Source of the DNA: an uncultured bacterium
Lineage (GTDB): Bacteria; Oederibacteriota; PGYV01; Palsa-1178
Assembly: GCA_937889595.1 (NCBI GenBank)
Contig: CALAOR010000090.1
Coordinates: forward strand, 62,001 to 126,000
DNA length: 64,000 bases
Direction: 5' to 3'
Within the stretch, counting starts at the first letter, position 1. Each line of letters starts with the position of its first letter. The notes under the pieces are model-generated. The model made no database searches. It had not been told where the DNA came from and saw nothing but the letters and a program-made list of their open reading frames with translations. Shown here piece after piece: positions 26,911-35,582 of the stretch. A program made the position numbers and the translations under genes.

Positions 26911-28023
26911 TCAACCGGCGAGCACCCTGAATTTCCTGCAATTATCCACGATGTCTGTGCCTGGGGAAAACAGCCCTCCCCCCATTAAAAATACCGCGTC
27001 ATTTCCGTAGAACTTTTTCATGTAAGGTATCCTGTCAAAGGTCATGCCCCCGCCGGGTCCCGGCAGGGCGGGTTTTAATATGCCGAGTTTTTCCCTGCAG
27101 CCTGAAGCGATATGCGCGCATTGCTCTTCCGAAAAAGAAAACCTTCCGCCAAAATTCGGGAATATAACCGCGTCAGCGCCGCACAAGCGGGTCAACTGGC
27201 CGAAGAAGGCATAGTGCGAAATGCCCGAGTCCGGGCTTACAACGTATGACCCGTGAAAAGCAGGGTGATAAAACAGGGGGAGCCCGATGGAATCGTCTTC
27301 CGCTATCATTCTCATGTTTTCAAACCCGGCAAGACCGGGTGAGATTATCAGGCTTTTCGCGCCGGATGCCTTTGCGAATTTGGCCCGTTTGAAGGTATCC
27401 AAACCGTCGGCTGTTATATTAGGGGCATAGAGCGTCTTGAACCCTGTTTCCTTATTTGCCTTGTTTACGGCTTTACAGACTGCCTCTATCCTTTTCTCAA
27501 AAGGGGAGAAAGGCTGGTCCGCGAGCCCATGGTCGTCTTTTATGATGTCAATGCCGCCCAGGGCAAATTTGTATGCCAGGCCCGCAAGTTCTTTTACGGA
27601 CAGCCCCATGGGTTTTAAGGCCGAGCATAATAAAGGCCTGTCATAAATTCCGGTAAGTTTTCTTATGCCTGATATACCAAAGCGGGGGCCTTTTAGTTTT
27701 TTTAATAATACGGTGGGAGGTAACATGCGTTCAACCCTGATGCCGGGTTTTATGGAAGTGTTGCCGAAGACGACATTGAGGAATTGCGTGAGTTCAACGC
27801 CTGCGGTTTCGTTTGCGTAGCTGATCGTGGCGCTGTATTTTTTGCCGAAGGTCTTTATCGATTCAATCCTGCCGACGATTGAGTCCCTGATGTATTTGTC
27901 GGCGACAAGGTTGTATGGGAATTCAATGGTCTGTTCGACACAGATGTTTTTGGCCTTTTCAGCGGCTTCTTTTTTTGAGCCTGTTAAGGAATAAACCACT
28001 GTAAATCTGTTCTTGGATGGCAT
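26911..28023 (-). CDS. RuBisCO-like protein (form IV type)
   Basis: 370-residue protein of the RuBisCO large-subunit superfamily, shorter than true RuBisCO (about 460-475). Order: N-terminal alpha/beta domain with VEQTIEFP and VFGNTS (Asn88, the Asn123 position), then the barrel with LKPMGLS (Lys137, matching Lys175), IIKDDHGLADQ (Lys162, the carbamylated Lys; Asp164; His165 replaces Glu), FYHPAFHGS (His253), and phosphate-type glycines in PGPGGGMTF and LMGGGLF. The second Lys of KPK and loop-6 Lys334 are absent, so CO2 fixation is ruled out. RLPs act as enolases (methionine salvage) or as decarboxylase/transcarboxylase/hydrolase on oxo-isoapionate phosphate. It is last in an operon with split transketolase, arguing for sugar-phosphate chemistry. 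GGAG precedes the ATG. Confidence 0.9.
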   Translation of the reverse strand: MPSKNRFTVVYSLTGSKKEAAEKAKNICVEQTIEFPYNLVADKYIRDSIVGRIESIKTFGKKYSATISYANETAGVELTQFLNVVFGNTSIKPGIRVERMLPPTVLLKKLKGPRFGISGIRKLTGIYDRPLLCSALKPMGLSVKELAGLAYKFALGGIDIIKDDHGLADQPFSPFEKRIEAVCKAVNKANKETGFKTLYAPNITADGLDTFKRAKFAKASGAKSLIISPGLAGFENMRMIAEDDSIGLPLFYHPAFHGSYVVSPDSGISHYAFFGQLTRLCGADAVIFPNFGGRFSFSEEQCAHIASGCREKLGILKPALPGPGGGMTFDRIPYMKKFYGNDAVFLMGGGLFSPGTDIVDNCRKFRVLAG

Positions 28024-28081
28024 TGGATTCTCCGTTTGTGTATTTAAAACAATTACACCGCGAAATACAAAACGTTATTGT

Positions 28082-29089
28082 TTAAAGATCTTCCGGCTTG
28101 AATATGCCGTGCATTACATCCAAAGACACGGATTTAAAATCATCGGCTGTTATGCCGAGTTTTACCCCGGTAACAGACTCCACTTTCGCTGTCAGCGCAA
28201 GCGCGTCAAAGCCGTATTCCCTCATAAGGTATTTTTTGCCTGCACCATGGCCGAATATATCCTGCAGGCCAAGTTTGTATATTTTTTTGCCTGAACCTGC
28301 TTCAGCCATGGCCTCGGATATTATAGTGCCGAGTCCGCCCATGACAGTATGGTTTTCTATGGTTATCACGCCGTACTTTGAAGCGGCAATGGAATCCATG
28401 ACCTGTTTTGCGTTAAACGGTTTTAATGTGGAAACATGATAATGTTCTATGGACAGGCCTTTTGATTTAAGAACTTTTATGGCCTTGATGGCCTCTTCAG
28501 TGCATATGCCTGTTGAAAATATCGTAAAATCGGTCCCACGCGACAACAAACGGCTGACGCCTTTTTTAAACGGTTCATTTTTATCAAATAACCTCGGCAC
28601 GTCGCCGCGCAGCATCCTTATATATACCGGCCCGTTAACTTCCATGACAGGGTCAAGTATGGTCTCTATGTCCGTCGCGTCGCCCGGTTCAAATATGGTC
28701 ATGTTGGGCAGGCTGCGAACCAGCGCGATATCGTCCGTGGCCTGATGGGTGGCACCACCCGGTGTTGTGATGCCGGGCAGGAAACCGAACATCTTAACAG
28801 GCAGGTTTGAATACGCGATTGACATTGCCAGCTGGTCAAAAGCCCTGCGGTATATGAATACGGCGAATGTATGTATGAAGGGCACAAACCCTTCGCGCGC
28901 GAGCCCGGCAGCTACGCTTAACATATTCTGTTCGGCTATGCCAGCGGATATGAACCTGGAAGGAAAGTCAAATTCAAACCTGTCAATCTCGGTTGAGTTT
29001 GTAAGGTCGGCGGAGAGAACGAGGACATTCGGCTTGTTCTTTGCCCATTCCGCCAGGTTATGTGTGTGAGGTTTGCTGACTATTTCCAT
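28082..29089 (-). CDS. Transketolase, C-terminal subunit
   Basis: 335 residues covering the pyrimidine-binding and C-terminal domains of transketolase. Visible motifs: RFISAGIAEQNMLSVAAGLA (Glu that activates thiamine diphosphate in the partner's active site), GATHQATDDIALVRSLPNMTIFEPGD and HTVMGGLGTIISEAMAE. With the N-terminal subunit encoded 7 bp upstream it would form one ThDP-dependent enzyme moving two-carbon units between sugar phosphates. The same split organisation is known for apulose-4-phosphate transketolase and for many archaeal/bacterial pairs. The RuBisCO-like gene follows 58 bp downstream. DXS-type activity is less likely, as domain order and length fit transketolase. Confidence 0.9.
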   Translation of the reverse strand: MEIVSKPHTHNLAEWAKNKPNVLVLSADLTNSTEIDRFEFDFPSRFISAGIAEQNMLSVAAGLAREGFVPFIHTFAVFIYRRAFDQLAMSIAYSNLPVKMFGFLPGITTPGGATHQATDDIALVRSLPNMTIFEPGDATDIETILDPVMEVNGPVYIRMLRGDVPRLFDKNEPFKKGVSRLLSRGTDFTIFSTGICTEEAIKAIKVLKSKGLSIEHYHVSTLKPFNAKQVMDSIAASKYGVITIENHTVMGGLGTIISEAMAEAGSGKKIYKLGLQDIFGHGAGKKYLMREYGFDALALTAKVESVTGVKLGITADDFKSVSLDVMHGIFKPEDL

Positions 29090-29096
29090 ATCAACC

Positions 29097-30050
29097 TCAC
29101 ACTACCCCGGGAATACTCAGCCGGGGCGCATCCATTTTTTTTAGTTCAAGTTCAAATAAGTTCTTTTCCTGTTCGCTTTTTATCCTGACATAATGATACT
29201 TTGGCGCGAATTGCTTTAAAAGGGGGATGCCTTCGTACGGGTTTGAGTATGACAGCACCACTGTCGGCCTTCCGTCAGTCGGCGTCTGCGCGGGAGCGGC
29301 AAGTTCGCTGAAATTATGTCCGTATACTTTATATACCCTTGAATTAAAGGCCTCAAAACGTTTGTCTATTGGTTCTATATTCATGACGTCGATCATTTTG
29401 CCGTCACACTGGTAGCCGTTGACGTCCACGTAAACCATCATGTTGTCGAGTTTCCAGTGGGCCATAAACTGTAAAGCTTCCCAGGTCTGCCCTATCTGGA
29501 GTTCGCCGTCGGACAGGAATACAAATACGCGGCCGGGTTCCTTTTTTAATTTGCGCGCAAGCGCAATACCTGCTGCCTGGCTTAAAGCCTGGCCCAAAGT
29601 GCCGTTGGTGACTTCCATACCGGGCGAGTGCTCGGCGCCTATCATCTCGACGGATGAACCGTCTTTGTTGAAATAATCCAGCCCGCTCTCATCCATCCTG
29701 CCAGTCTCAATAAGACAGGCATATAAAGCCAGGGCGTAGTGGGCGGGGGAGAGGATGAACCTGTCGTAATCCGGGGTATGGGGCCCGTTGAATTCTCCGC
29801 CGGTAAAATAATCCTTATTTAGCGGTCCGGGAACGCCGGGAAACGGCCTGGGGATAATTGGTTTTGTAACGGGGCCAAGGTTCATTATTTTTGTGTATAA
29901 CGCGGCTAAAGCCTCGGCAGAAGAACATGCCTGGCTCAAATACCCGCCGCTGTTCTTAAGGGTGTGTATAAGCACCCTTTTCCTGATGCCGTTGGCTGTT
30001 TTTTTAGCCGTTGCCTGCCAGTCTGGGTTTGTCATAAGATTATCAAACAA
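29097..30050 (-). CDS. Transketolase, N-terminal subunit (thiamine diphosphate-binding)
   Basis: 317 residues, the ThDP/Mg-binding half: SPAHYALALYACLIETG, HSPGMEVTNGTLGQALS and VFLSDGELQIGQTWEA with NMMVYVDVNGYQCDG (GDGE-N cofactor motif, here SDGE). The start is TTG at 30050-30048 with AAGAGG seven bases upstream; the ATG five codons in lacks such a site. It opens a three-gene minus-strand operon with the C-terminal subunit and the RuBisCO-like protein, divergent from the FtsX operon. Sugar specificity cannot be read. Confidence 0.9.
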   Translation of the reverse strand: MFDNLMTNPDWQATAKKTANGIRKRVLIHTLKNSGGYLSQACSSAEALAALYTKIMNLGPVTKPIIPRPFPGVPGPLNKDYFTGGEFNGPHTPDYDRFILSPAHYALALYACLIETGRMDESGLDYFNKDGSSVEMIGAEHSPGMEVTNGTLGQALSQAAGIALARKLKKEPGRVFVFLSDGELQIGQTWEALQFMAHWKLDNMMVYVDVNGYQCDGKMIDVMNIEPIDKRFEAFNSRVYKVYGHNFSELAAPAQTPTDGRPTVVLSYSNPYEGIPLLKQFAPKYHYVRIKSEQEKNLFELELKKMDAPRLSIPGVV

Positions 30051-30164
30051 TTTAAACCTCTTGGATGCGGCGCCAAAAACGCGCGCTTAAAATATATTTA
30101 TAAAACGTAAAAATTTTACATTCTTTCAGGGTTAAAAGCAAGATATATTTGAGGGTTTGATGCT

Positions 30165-30192
30165 TTGATGAAAATAATAGTTGTGTTATAAT
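30165..30192 (+). promoter_or_regulatory. Candidate sigma70 promoter of the FtsX/LolA-like operon
   Basis: TTGATG (30165-30170), 16-bp spacer, TATAAT (30187-30192), about 100 bp upstream of the first permease. It sits in the 240-bp divergent region shared with the transketolase operon; I see no equally clear promoter on the minus strand. Confidence 0.6.
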
Positions 30193-30290
30193 ATCAGCCA
30201 TAATACCGGCTATAAAGATTGATTCAGGAGTCAAATGTATTTTTCTATGGACCGCGGATTGTCAATAAAAATGCATAAGGGAGAAAAAAT

Positions 30291-31529
30291 ATGTGGATGT
30301 TTTTAAAGCTTGCTTACGGCAACCTGATCAAGAACCGCAGGACCAGCCTTACGATCCTGCTGGTGGTTTTTATCTGCGTATTCGTCATGGAGTTCGGTGT
30401 GGCGTTTATGGACGGGTTCAAGCAGAAAATCCTTGGCGATTACCTGAACGATACCGGGCATATAAACATTTATGATTCGCGATTTTATAAGGAAATGGAT
30501 TTCACCATGAATGAATACAATATAGAACTGAAACCCGGGCTGATTGATTCGCTGAAAAACCAGCCCGGCGTGGCTGCGGTCAAGCCCGAGATCAATTTCG
30601 GGGCGATCGCAAATACTCAGACAAAGAACCTTGACTGCATGGTAACGGCCATAGACGCTGAAAGCGCTGCGAAAAAATACGCCAAACTTGCGGCGTCTGT
30701 CATCAAGGGAGGGTTTATCACGAAAAAGGACGATATTTTGGTGGGTGTCCGCGGCGCCGCGCTGCTCAACGTCAATGTCGGGGATAAACTTATCATCCTG
30801 TCCGTGGACCAGTTCGGGTCCGTCAATGCCGCGGAAGGGACCATTGCCGGGATATTCAAAACATTTTCCGCGCAAAAAGACGAGCGCAGCGTTATTTGCG
30901 CACTGCCTTTGGCCCAGAAACTTTTGGGTATGGACAACAGGGTCACAAAGATAACGGTAAATCTCAATGACCCGCTCTCCGCCTCGGGAGCCTCCGCGGC
31001 AATTGGCAAGATCCTTCCTCCGGGCGCTGTCGCGGTACCATGGCAGACAGGGCAGGCGTTTTTGGTGTCTTACATTAAATTATTGGATGTGTCCGGCCTT
31101 TTTATATGTTTCCTGATAATTTTCGGGGCATCTATGGGAATAATAAATTCATTCCTTATGAATATCATGCACAGGCTGCCGGAATTCGGGGCTCTAAGAG
31201 CCATGGGGCTTGGAAAATTGCAGATGTTCCTTATGATCATAGCTGAGTCATTTATTCTGGGAGTGACCGGGACCGTGCTTGCGATAATACCCGGGACGGC
31301 GCTTGTGCTTTACGTACAGGCCCACCCGTTTAATTATGAGAGGATGTTTAAAACCATGCAGGGCACTCCTCTGGGCGGCATGGACGCTTCCATGGGCACG
31401 GTACTTGTGCCGCTTTCAATAGGGGTGGTAATACTCACGGGCATATTGATATCAGTGATTGCGTCTTCCTATCCGGCGTGGATCGCCATATCAAAGAAGC
31501 CTTCCGAGATAATGAGGGTGCTCGAATGA
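30291..31529 (+). CDS. FtsX/MacB-like ABC permease, first subunit
   Basis: 412-residue membrane protein of the FtsX/LolC-E/MacB permease type: one N-terminal TM helix (LTILLVVFICVFVMEFGVAF), a large periplasmic domain (about 45-270), then three TM helices (starting LLDVSGLFICFLIIFG) and a KKPSEIMRVLE C-terminus. Such permeases do not import substrates but use mechanical transmission to move lipids or lipoproteins. GGGAG precedes ATG 30291. Its stop overlaps the start of the second permease (ATGA), so they probably form a heterodimer driven by the ATPase at 34797. Confidence 0.88.
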   Translation: MWMFLKLAYGNLIKNRRTSLTILLVVFICVFVMEFGVAFMDGFKQKILGDYLNDTGHINIYDSRFYKEMDFTMNEYNIELKPGLIDSLKNQPGVAAVKPEINFGAIANTQTKNLDCMVTAIDAESAAKKYAKLAASVIKGGFITKKDDILVGVRGAALLNVNVGDKLIILSVDQFGSVNAAEGTIAGIFKTFSAQKDERSVICALPLAQKLLGMDNRVTKITVNLNDPLSASGASAAIGKILPPGAVAVPWQTGQAFLVSYIKLLDVSGLFICFLIIFGASMGIINSFLMNIMHRLPEFGALRAMGLGKLQMFLMIIAESFILGVTGTVLAIIPGTALVLYVQAHPFNYERMFKTMQGTPLGGMDASMGTVLVPLSIGVVILTGILISVIASSYPAWIAISKKPSEIMRVLE

Positions 31530-32773
31530 GAACACAACTGGCCGGGATAGCCTTAAGGAACGTATTTAAAAACAAGCGCAGGTCCATTCTTAATATGATG
31601 ACCTTTGCCGTGAGCGTATTTGTGCTCCTTATGGGTTTGGGTATGGTTAAGGGGCAGTTTAACGCCATATATGAAAGGATAATCGACCTGCGGACCGGGC
31701 ATTTGAAAATATATAATAAGGCTTATCCGGCTGTAAAGAGCACGCTGCCGCTGGATTTGGCCATAGATGATCCAAACGCAGTGGTGCTGGCCATAAAAAA
31801 TGTCCCGCATATTAAAGGAGCTTCCCCGCGCCTGATCCACGACGGGCTGATAAGCAACATGAAGAAAAAAACAGGGGTTTTGATTAACGGAGTGGACGAG
31901 GCGGCGGAGAAGAATATTCTGACTGTCTATAATAACATTGAAGGTTCGCCCCTTCCTGTTGACGGCGGGCAGGTGCTTATAGGACGCGCTCTGGCAAAAA
32001 TACTGGATCTAAAGCCGGGGTCTCCAGTGCTTCTTTTTTCACAAACAGTCGGGAACATGAATAATCTTGTGGACGCGGGCGTGTCAGGGGTTTATTCAAT
32101 AGGTTTTGATGCCATGGAAAAATCGGAATTGTATGTGCCGCTGGCTTTCGCACAGCGGCTGTGTGATATGGAGAATAAAGCCACGGAAATAATAATCAGG
32201 CTTGACAGGACAAACTCAACGGCAGAAGCGAAAACAGCGGTTGCCGCGATACTTGCCGCCAAATTTCCAGGTCTTACAGTAGTGGACTGGAAAGAGGAAA
32301 ACGCCGATCTTTTTGAGCTTGCAAAGGCAAAGATGTCGAGTATCGGCACATTCGCGGGAATTCTTTTGTTCCTGTCTTTCTTTATAATAGTCAACACCAT
32401 GACCATGAGCGTATTTGAGCGCACTCCCGAGGTAGGTACGCTCCGTGCAATAGGTTTTGACAGGAAAAATGTGCGCGACATGTTCATGATGGAAGGTTTT
32501 TTCCTTTCGATATTCGGGGTGCTTTTGGGATATGTGCTTGCGGCGCCTTTTATATATTATCTGAATGTGCACGGGCTGGTGCTTGACGTGATGAAAGTTG
32601 CAAGCAACAGCAATATGCCTATGACAGATGTCCTGAAAGCGTATAATACACCTTCTGACTGGATCATGTCGGGCCTGGTGTGCATTATAGCGGGTGTCTT
32701 GGGGTCGTACTTTCCGGCTAAGATGGCCTCGGATACGAATATCGTAAAGGCGCTTCAGCGGGGAGTAAGGTAG
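31526..32773 (+). CDS. FtsX/MacB-like ABC permease, second subunit
   Basis: 415 residues with the same layout as its neighbour: TM helix 1 (MMTFAVSVFVLLMGLGMV), periplasmic domain, then a three-helix membrane block beginning FAGILLFLSFFIIVNTMTM and carrying FERTPEVGTLRAIGFDRKNV, the typical cytoplasmic coupling loop of this family (LRA-G). The tracked ORF begins at 31478; ATG 31526, overlapping the previous stop, is chosen because it starts just before the first helix as in the paralogue. Works with the LolA-like and beta-barrel proteins downstream. Confidence 0.88.
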   Translation: MRTQLAGIALRNVFKNKRRSILNMMTFAVSVFVLLMGLGMVKGQFNAIYERIIDLRTGHLKIYNKAYPAVKSTLPLDLAIDDPNAVVLAIKNVPHIKGASPRLIHDGLISNMKKKTGVLINGVDEAAEKNILTVYNNIEGSPLPVDGGQVLIGRALAKILDLKPGSPVLLFSQTVGNMNNLVDAGVSGVYSIGFDAMEKSELYVPLAFAQRLCDMENKATEIIIRLDRTNSTAEAKTAVAAILAAKFPGLTVVDWKEENADLFELAKAKMSSIGTFAGILLFLSFFIIVNTMTMSVFERTPEVGTLRAIGFDRKNVRDMFMMEGFFLSIFGVLLGYVLAAPFIYYLNVHGLVLDVMKVASNSNMPMTDVLKAYNTPSDWIMSGLVCIIAGVLGSYFPAKMASDTNIVKALQRGVR

Positions 32774-32845
32774 GGCAGTTCGGAGTTCGGGATGCCGAAT
32801 GCCGAATGCGGATTGATAACAAAAGTTATTATAAGGAGAGCGGAC

Positions 32846-33586
32846 ATGAAAAAGTTATTGTTGTTTACAGTTGTGATGTTGCTTGCGGCAGGGGCCGGTC
32901 TTTTTGCTTTGGATGCGAAGTTTGACAAGGCTTATGCGGAAAAACTTTTAAAGACTGTTGACAAGTCATTGTATCCGCAGATATTCAAGTCATCGCTTAC
33001 CATGACCACTTTTAGGAACGGCAGGGAGCCGCTGGCTTATAAGTATGAAATATATTCAAAAGGGGCCGATAAATCGCTTATGAAGATAGTGTCGCCTGCA
33101 AGGGATAAGGGCAAGAAGATCCTTTTGAACGGCGACAATCTTTGGATGTACATGCCGGACGTTTCAAGGCCCATCAGGCTCTCGCGCAAGCAGGCTTTCA
33201 TGGGGTCCACTTTCTCGAACGAGGACCTTGCTTCTTCGGGCTGGGCCGATAATTATAATGCGGAAATTACGCAGCAAAAAGGCACTCTCATACTGCTTGT
33301 TTTATCCGCGAAAAACAGGGAAGTGGCGTACGCGAAGATTGAAATGTGGATCGACGACAATGCAAAGGTCCCGACAGAAGCCGTGTACTTCGGCTTATCC
33401 GGGAAAGCGATAAAAAAAATGGAGTTTTCAAACCCGCAGACCATAGGCGGGTTGGTCAGGCCGCTGGATATGAAGATGGTGGACCTGATTGAAGAAGGGG
33501 CCTACACCGAGGTGAAGATGCTGACCATGGAGGAACTGCAGTCTGTCCCGGAATATATGTTCGACCAGTCGCAGATGGGACGGTAG
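32846..33586 (+). CDS. LolA-like outer-membrane lipoprotein-sorting protein
   Basis: 246-residue periplasmic protein with a signal peptide (LLAAGAGLFA). The mature part reads like the LolA_like family (PF17131): KIVSPARDKGKKILLNGDNLWMY and MYMPDVSRPIRLS, ending with PEYMFDQSQMG. LolA-fold proteins carry lipoproteins or lipids across the periplasm in a hydrophobic half-barrel. The tracked start 32792 lies in short CCGAATG-type repeats; ATG 32846 has AAGGAG and a proper signal peptide. Between two FtsX permeases and a beta-barrel, it probably shuttles the same cargo; cargo unknown. Confidence 0.85.
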   Translation: MKKLLLFTVVMLLAAGAGLFALDAKFDKAYAEKLLKTVDKSLYPQIFKSSLTMTTFRNGREPLAYKYEIYSKGADKSLMKIVSPARDKGKKILLNGDNLWMYMPDVSRPIRLSRKQAFMGSTFSNEDLASSGWADNYNAEITQQKGTLILLVLSAKNREVAYAKIEMWIDDNAKVPTEAVYFGLSGKAIKKMEFSNPQTIGGLVRPLDMKMVDLIEEGAYTEVKMLTMEELQSVPEYMFDQSQMGR

Positions 33587-33666
33587 GGCGGAGTTCGAAG
33601 TTCGGAATTCGGAGTTATGTTGTAATTGAAAATGATGTGAAATTTTACACGCAAATGAGGTGGAAA

Positions 33667-34767
33667 ATGAAAAGAATTTTGTCGGCAGGTGTTCTGGCAG
33701 CGTTGGTATCTTCGGCCGCGTACGGGATGGATTTTAACCTGGTTGCGCTGACGGACATGACATATACTTCGTATATAAAGAATGACGCCTATAATATTAT
33801 GGCGGAGCATATTACGCCACAGGCTGCGGGAGCATATGAGGAGCTCAGGCTGAAGGCCAAACAGCAGGTGGAACAGGTTAAGTTTGATTTTGTCGGGTGG
33901 ATCAAAGGTTACCCTGGAAGGGAAAGCGTGGATTACGCCATAGACAGCGCCTATTTTTCCGTCGAGAACGGGCCATTTGTGTTGTACGCGGGAAAGCAGA
34001 GGATAAAGTGGGGGACCGGTCTTTTCTGGAACCCGGTTGACTCCCTGCAGCCAAATCCGCTGGATATATACAGGCCCACGGAAGACCTTGAGGGCATCTA
34101 TGCGCTCAGGGCGGAACTATCAAACGATATTGTCACGCCGTCCCTTATCATAACCCCGAAACCCGGGGCTGCTTACAAGGGTCTGGACGCTGCCATACAG
34201 TTGTATAAACTTGTTGGCACGTGCGATATATTTTTAAACTATATCTATGATACGGACATACAGAACATCGGAGCCGCCATATCCTGGGACTTGGGTTTTT
34301 TTGTGCTCAACTGCCAGGCCGCCTTAAAGCAGGTGCCGGGAAGCGGGGAATTTAAGCTCGCTAACAGGGGGTTTAATTCCAGTTACATGGCCGGTTTGAC
34401 CAGGACCATAAGCAATGAACTTTCGGTGGTGGCGGAGTATTACAGGAACAGCGCGGGCATGTCAAACAACGATTACGTAGCCTCAGTCACATCGGGGACG
34501 ATCCCGGTTTTTTTGGGCAAAAAAGACTACCTGGCATACACGGCATCGTATACGTGGAATAATTTATTATCAATCAGTTTTACGGGGCTCCACGGGCTTG
34601 ACGACGGCACGTCTTTTTTGTTCCCGGCAATAAGTTATGTTGAAAATACGGGCTATGACGCGCAGCTGGCCCTGCTTCAAAATATATCGGCCCGTGGCGT
34701 AAAAGAGGGGATAGATTCCGCGCCCATATACAGCACTGTGGAGTTGAGGATAAATGCTTACTTTTAA
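33667..34767 (+). CDS. Outer-membrane beta-barrel protein of the LolA-like/ABC operon
   Basis: 366 residues with signal peptide (LVSSAAYG) and many alternating hydrophobic strands. YAGKQRIKWGTGLFWNPVD and NPLDIYRPTEDLEG resemble barrels often found beside FtsX/LolA-like operons (DUF1302-like). The last residue is Phe (INAYF), the usual BAM recognition signal. Start ATG 33667 is chosen over 33637 because GAGGTGG lies just before it and the signal peptide begins there. Likely the outer-membrane end of the cargo route; direct function unproven. Confidence 0.8.
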   Translation: MKRILSAGVLAALVSSAAYGMDFNLVALTDMTYTSYIKNDAYNIMAEHITPQAAGAYEELRLKAKQQVEQVKFDFVGWIKGYPGRESVDYAIDSAYFSVENGPFVLYAGKQRIKWGTGLFWNPVDSLQPNPLDIYRPTEDLEGIYALRAELSNDIVTPSLIITPKPGAAYKGLDAAIQLYKLVGTCDIFLNYIYDTDIQNIGAAISWDLGFFVLNCQAALKQVPGSGEFKLANRGFNSSYMAGLTRTISNELSVVAEYYRNSAGMSNNDYVASVTSGTIPVFLGKKDYLAYTASYTWNNLLSISFTGLHGLDDGTSFLFPAISYVENTGYDAQLALLQNISARGVKEGIDSAPIYSTVELRINAYF

Positions 34768-34796
34768 ATGCAATTAATTTACAGGAGGTTAAGAAC

Positions 34797-35480
34797 ATGG
34801 CAAACATAGTAGAGGTCAAGGACGCGAAAAAGGAATATCTGCTTGGAAAAACAAAGGTGCACGCTTTGAACGGTGTGAACCTTGATATCCATGAGAAGGA
34901 TTTTATGTGCATCATCGGGCCATCGGGCTCGGGAAAGACCACGTTATTGAACCTTATCGGCTGCCTGGATTCCCCAACGACAGGGGAGGTGCGTCTTTTT
35001 GACAAATACAACGTTTCCGTCCTGAACGACGGCGACGCGACACGCTTAAGGCGCGATAATATCGGTTTCATATTCCAGACCTTCAACCTTATTCCCGTCC
35101 TGAATGTTTTTGAAAATATCGAGTTCCCGCTCATAATCCAGAACGTGGCGGAAAAAGAGCGTAAAAAACGGGTCGACGTTTTGATAGATGATGTGGGGCT
35201 CCAGGAATTCGTAAAACACAAACCCGACGAACTTTCCGGCGGCCAGAGGCAGAGGATTGCCGTGGCCCGCGCGCTTATCACGAACCCCAAGCTTATCCTG
35301 GCCGATGAGCCGACCGCGAACCTGGACAAGGAAAACGGCCATAACATCATGGAGATCATGAAACGCTTAAACGCGGAACACGGCGTGACGTTCATATTCT
35401 CCACCCACGACCAGCGCGTCATGGAAGAGGCAAAGCGGATAGTGGTGCTAAGCGACGGGGTTGTGGAATCCGACAAGTAG
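34797..35480 (+). CDS. MacB/LolD-type ABC ATPase
   Basis: 227-residue ATPase with Walker A GPSGSGKTTLLNLIG, Q-loop FIFQTFNLIPVLN, signature LSGGQRQRIAVARAL, Walker B LILADEPTANLD and H-loop STHD. The sequence class (LolD/MacB/FtsE) matches the two FtsX-like permeases in the operon, which have no other ATPase. AGGAGG precedes ATG 34797. Predicted to power transfer of lipoproteins or lipids from the inner membrane. Confidence 0.93.
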   Translation: MANIVEVKDAKKEYLLGKTKVHALNGVNLDIHEKDFMCIIGPSGSGKTTLLNLIGCLDSPTTGEVRLFDKYNVSVLNDGDATRLRRDNIGFIFQTFNLIPVLNVFENIEFPLIIQNVAEKERKKRVDVLIDDVGLQEFVKHKPDELSGGQRQRIAVARALITNPKLILADEPTANLDKENGHNIMEIMKRLNAEHGVTFIFSTHDQRVMEEAKRIVVLSDGVVESDK

Positions 35481-35582
35481 GCCGGTCCGGCCGTAACCCC
35501 GGCCGCAACGCAATGGCCTGGAAATTGCATAGAGTTAAGAACACTGTACCTGATGACCAAAAATAAAAAAGAAGGTTAAAAC

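Noticed and set aside
26911-28023. RuBisCO-like gene as a true CO2-fixing RuBisCO
   Set aside because: Loop-6 Lys and the second Lys of KPK are missing, Glu after KDD is His, length is short, and no phosphoribulokinase is seen.
30303-30875. Minus-strand ORF 30303-30875 (190 aa) and similar long antisense ORFs such as 34580-35560
   Set aside because: Shadows of strongly supported plus-strand genes, with no ribosome site or domain.
32774-32845. CCGAATG / TTCGGAG short repeats near 32780, 33590 and 48450 as regulatory sites
   Set aside because: They are brief, imperfect microsatellite-like runs; position relative to starts is not conserved.
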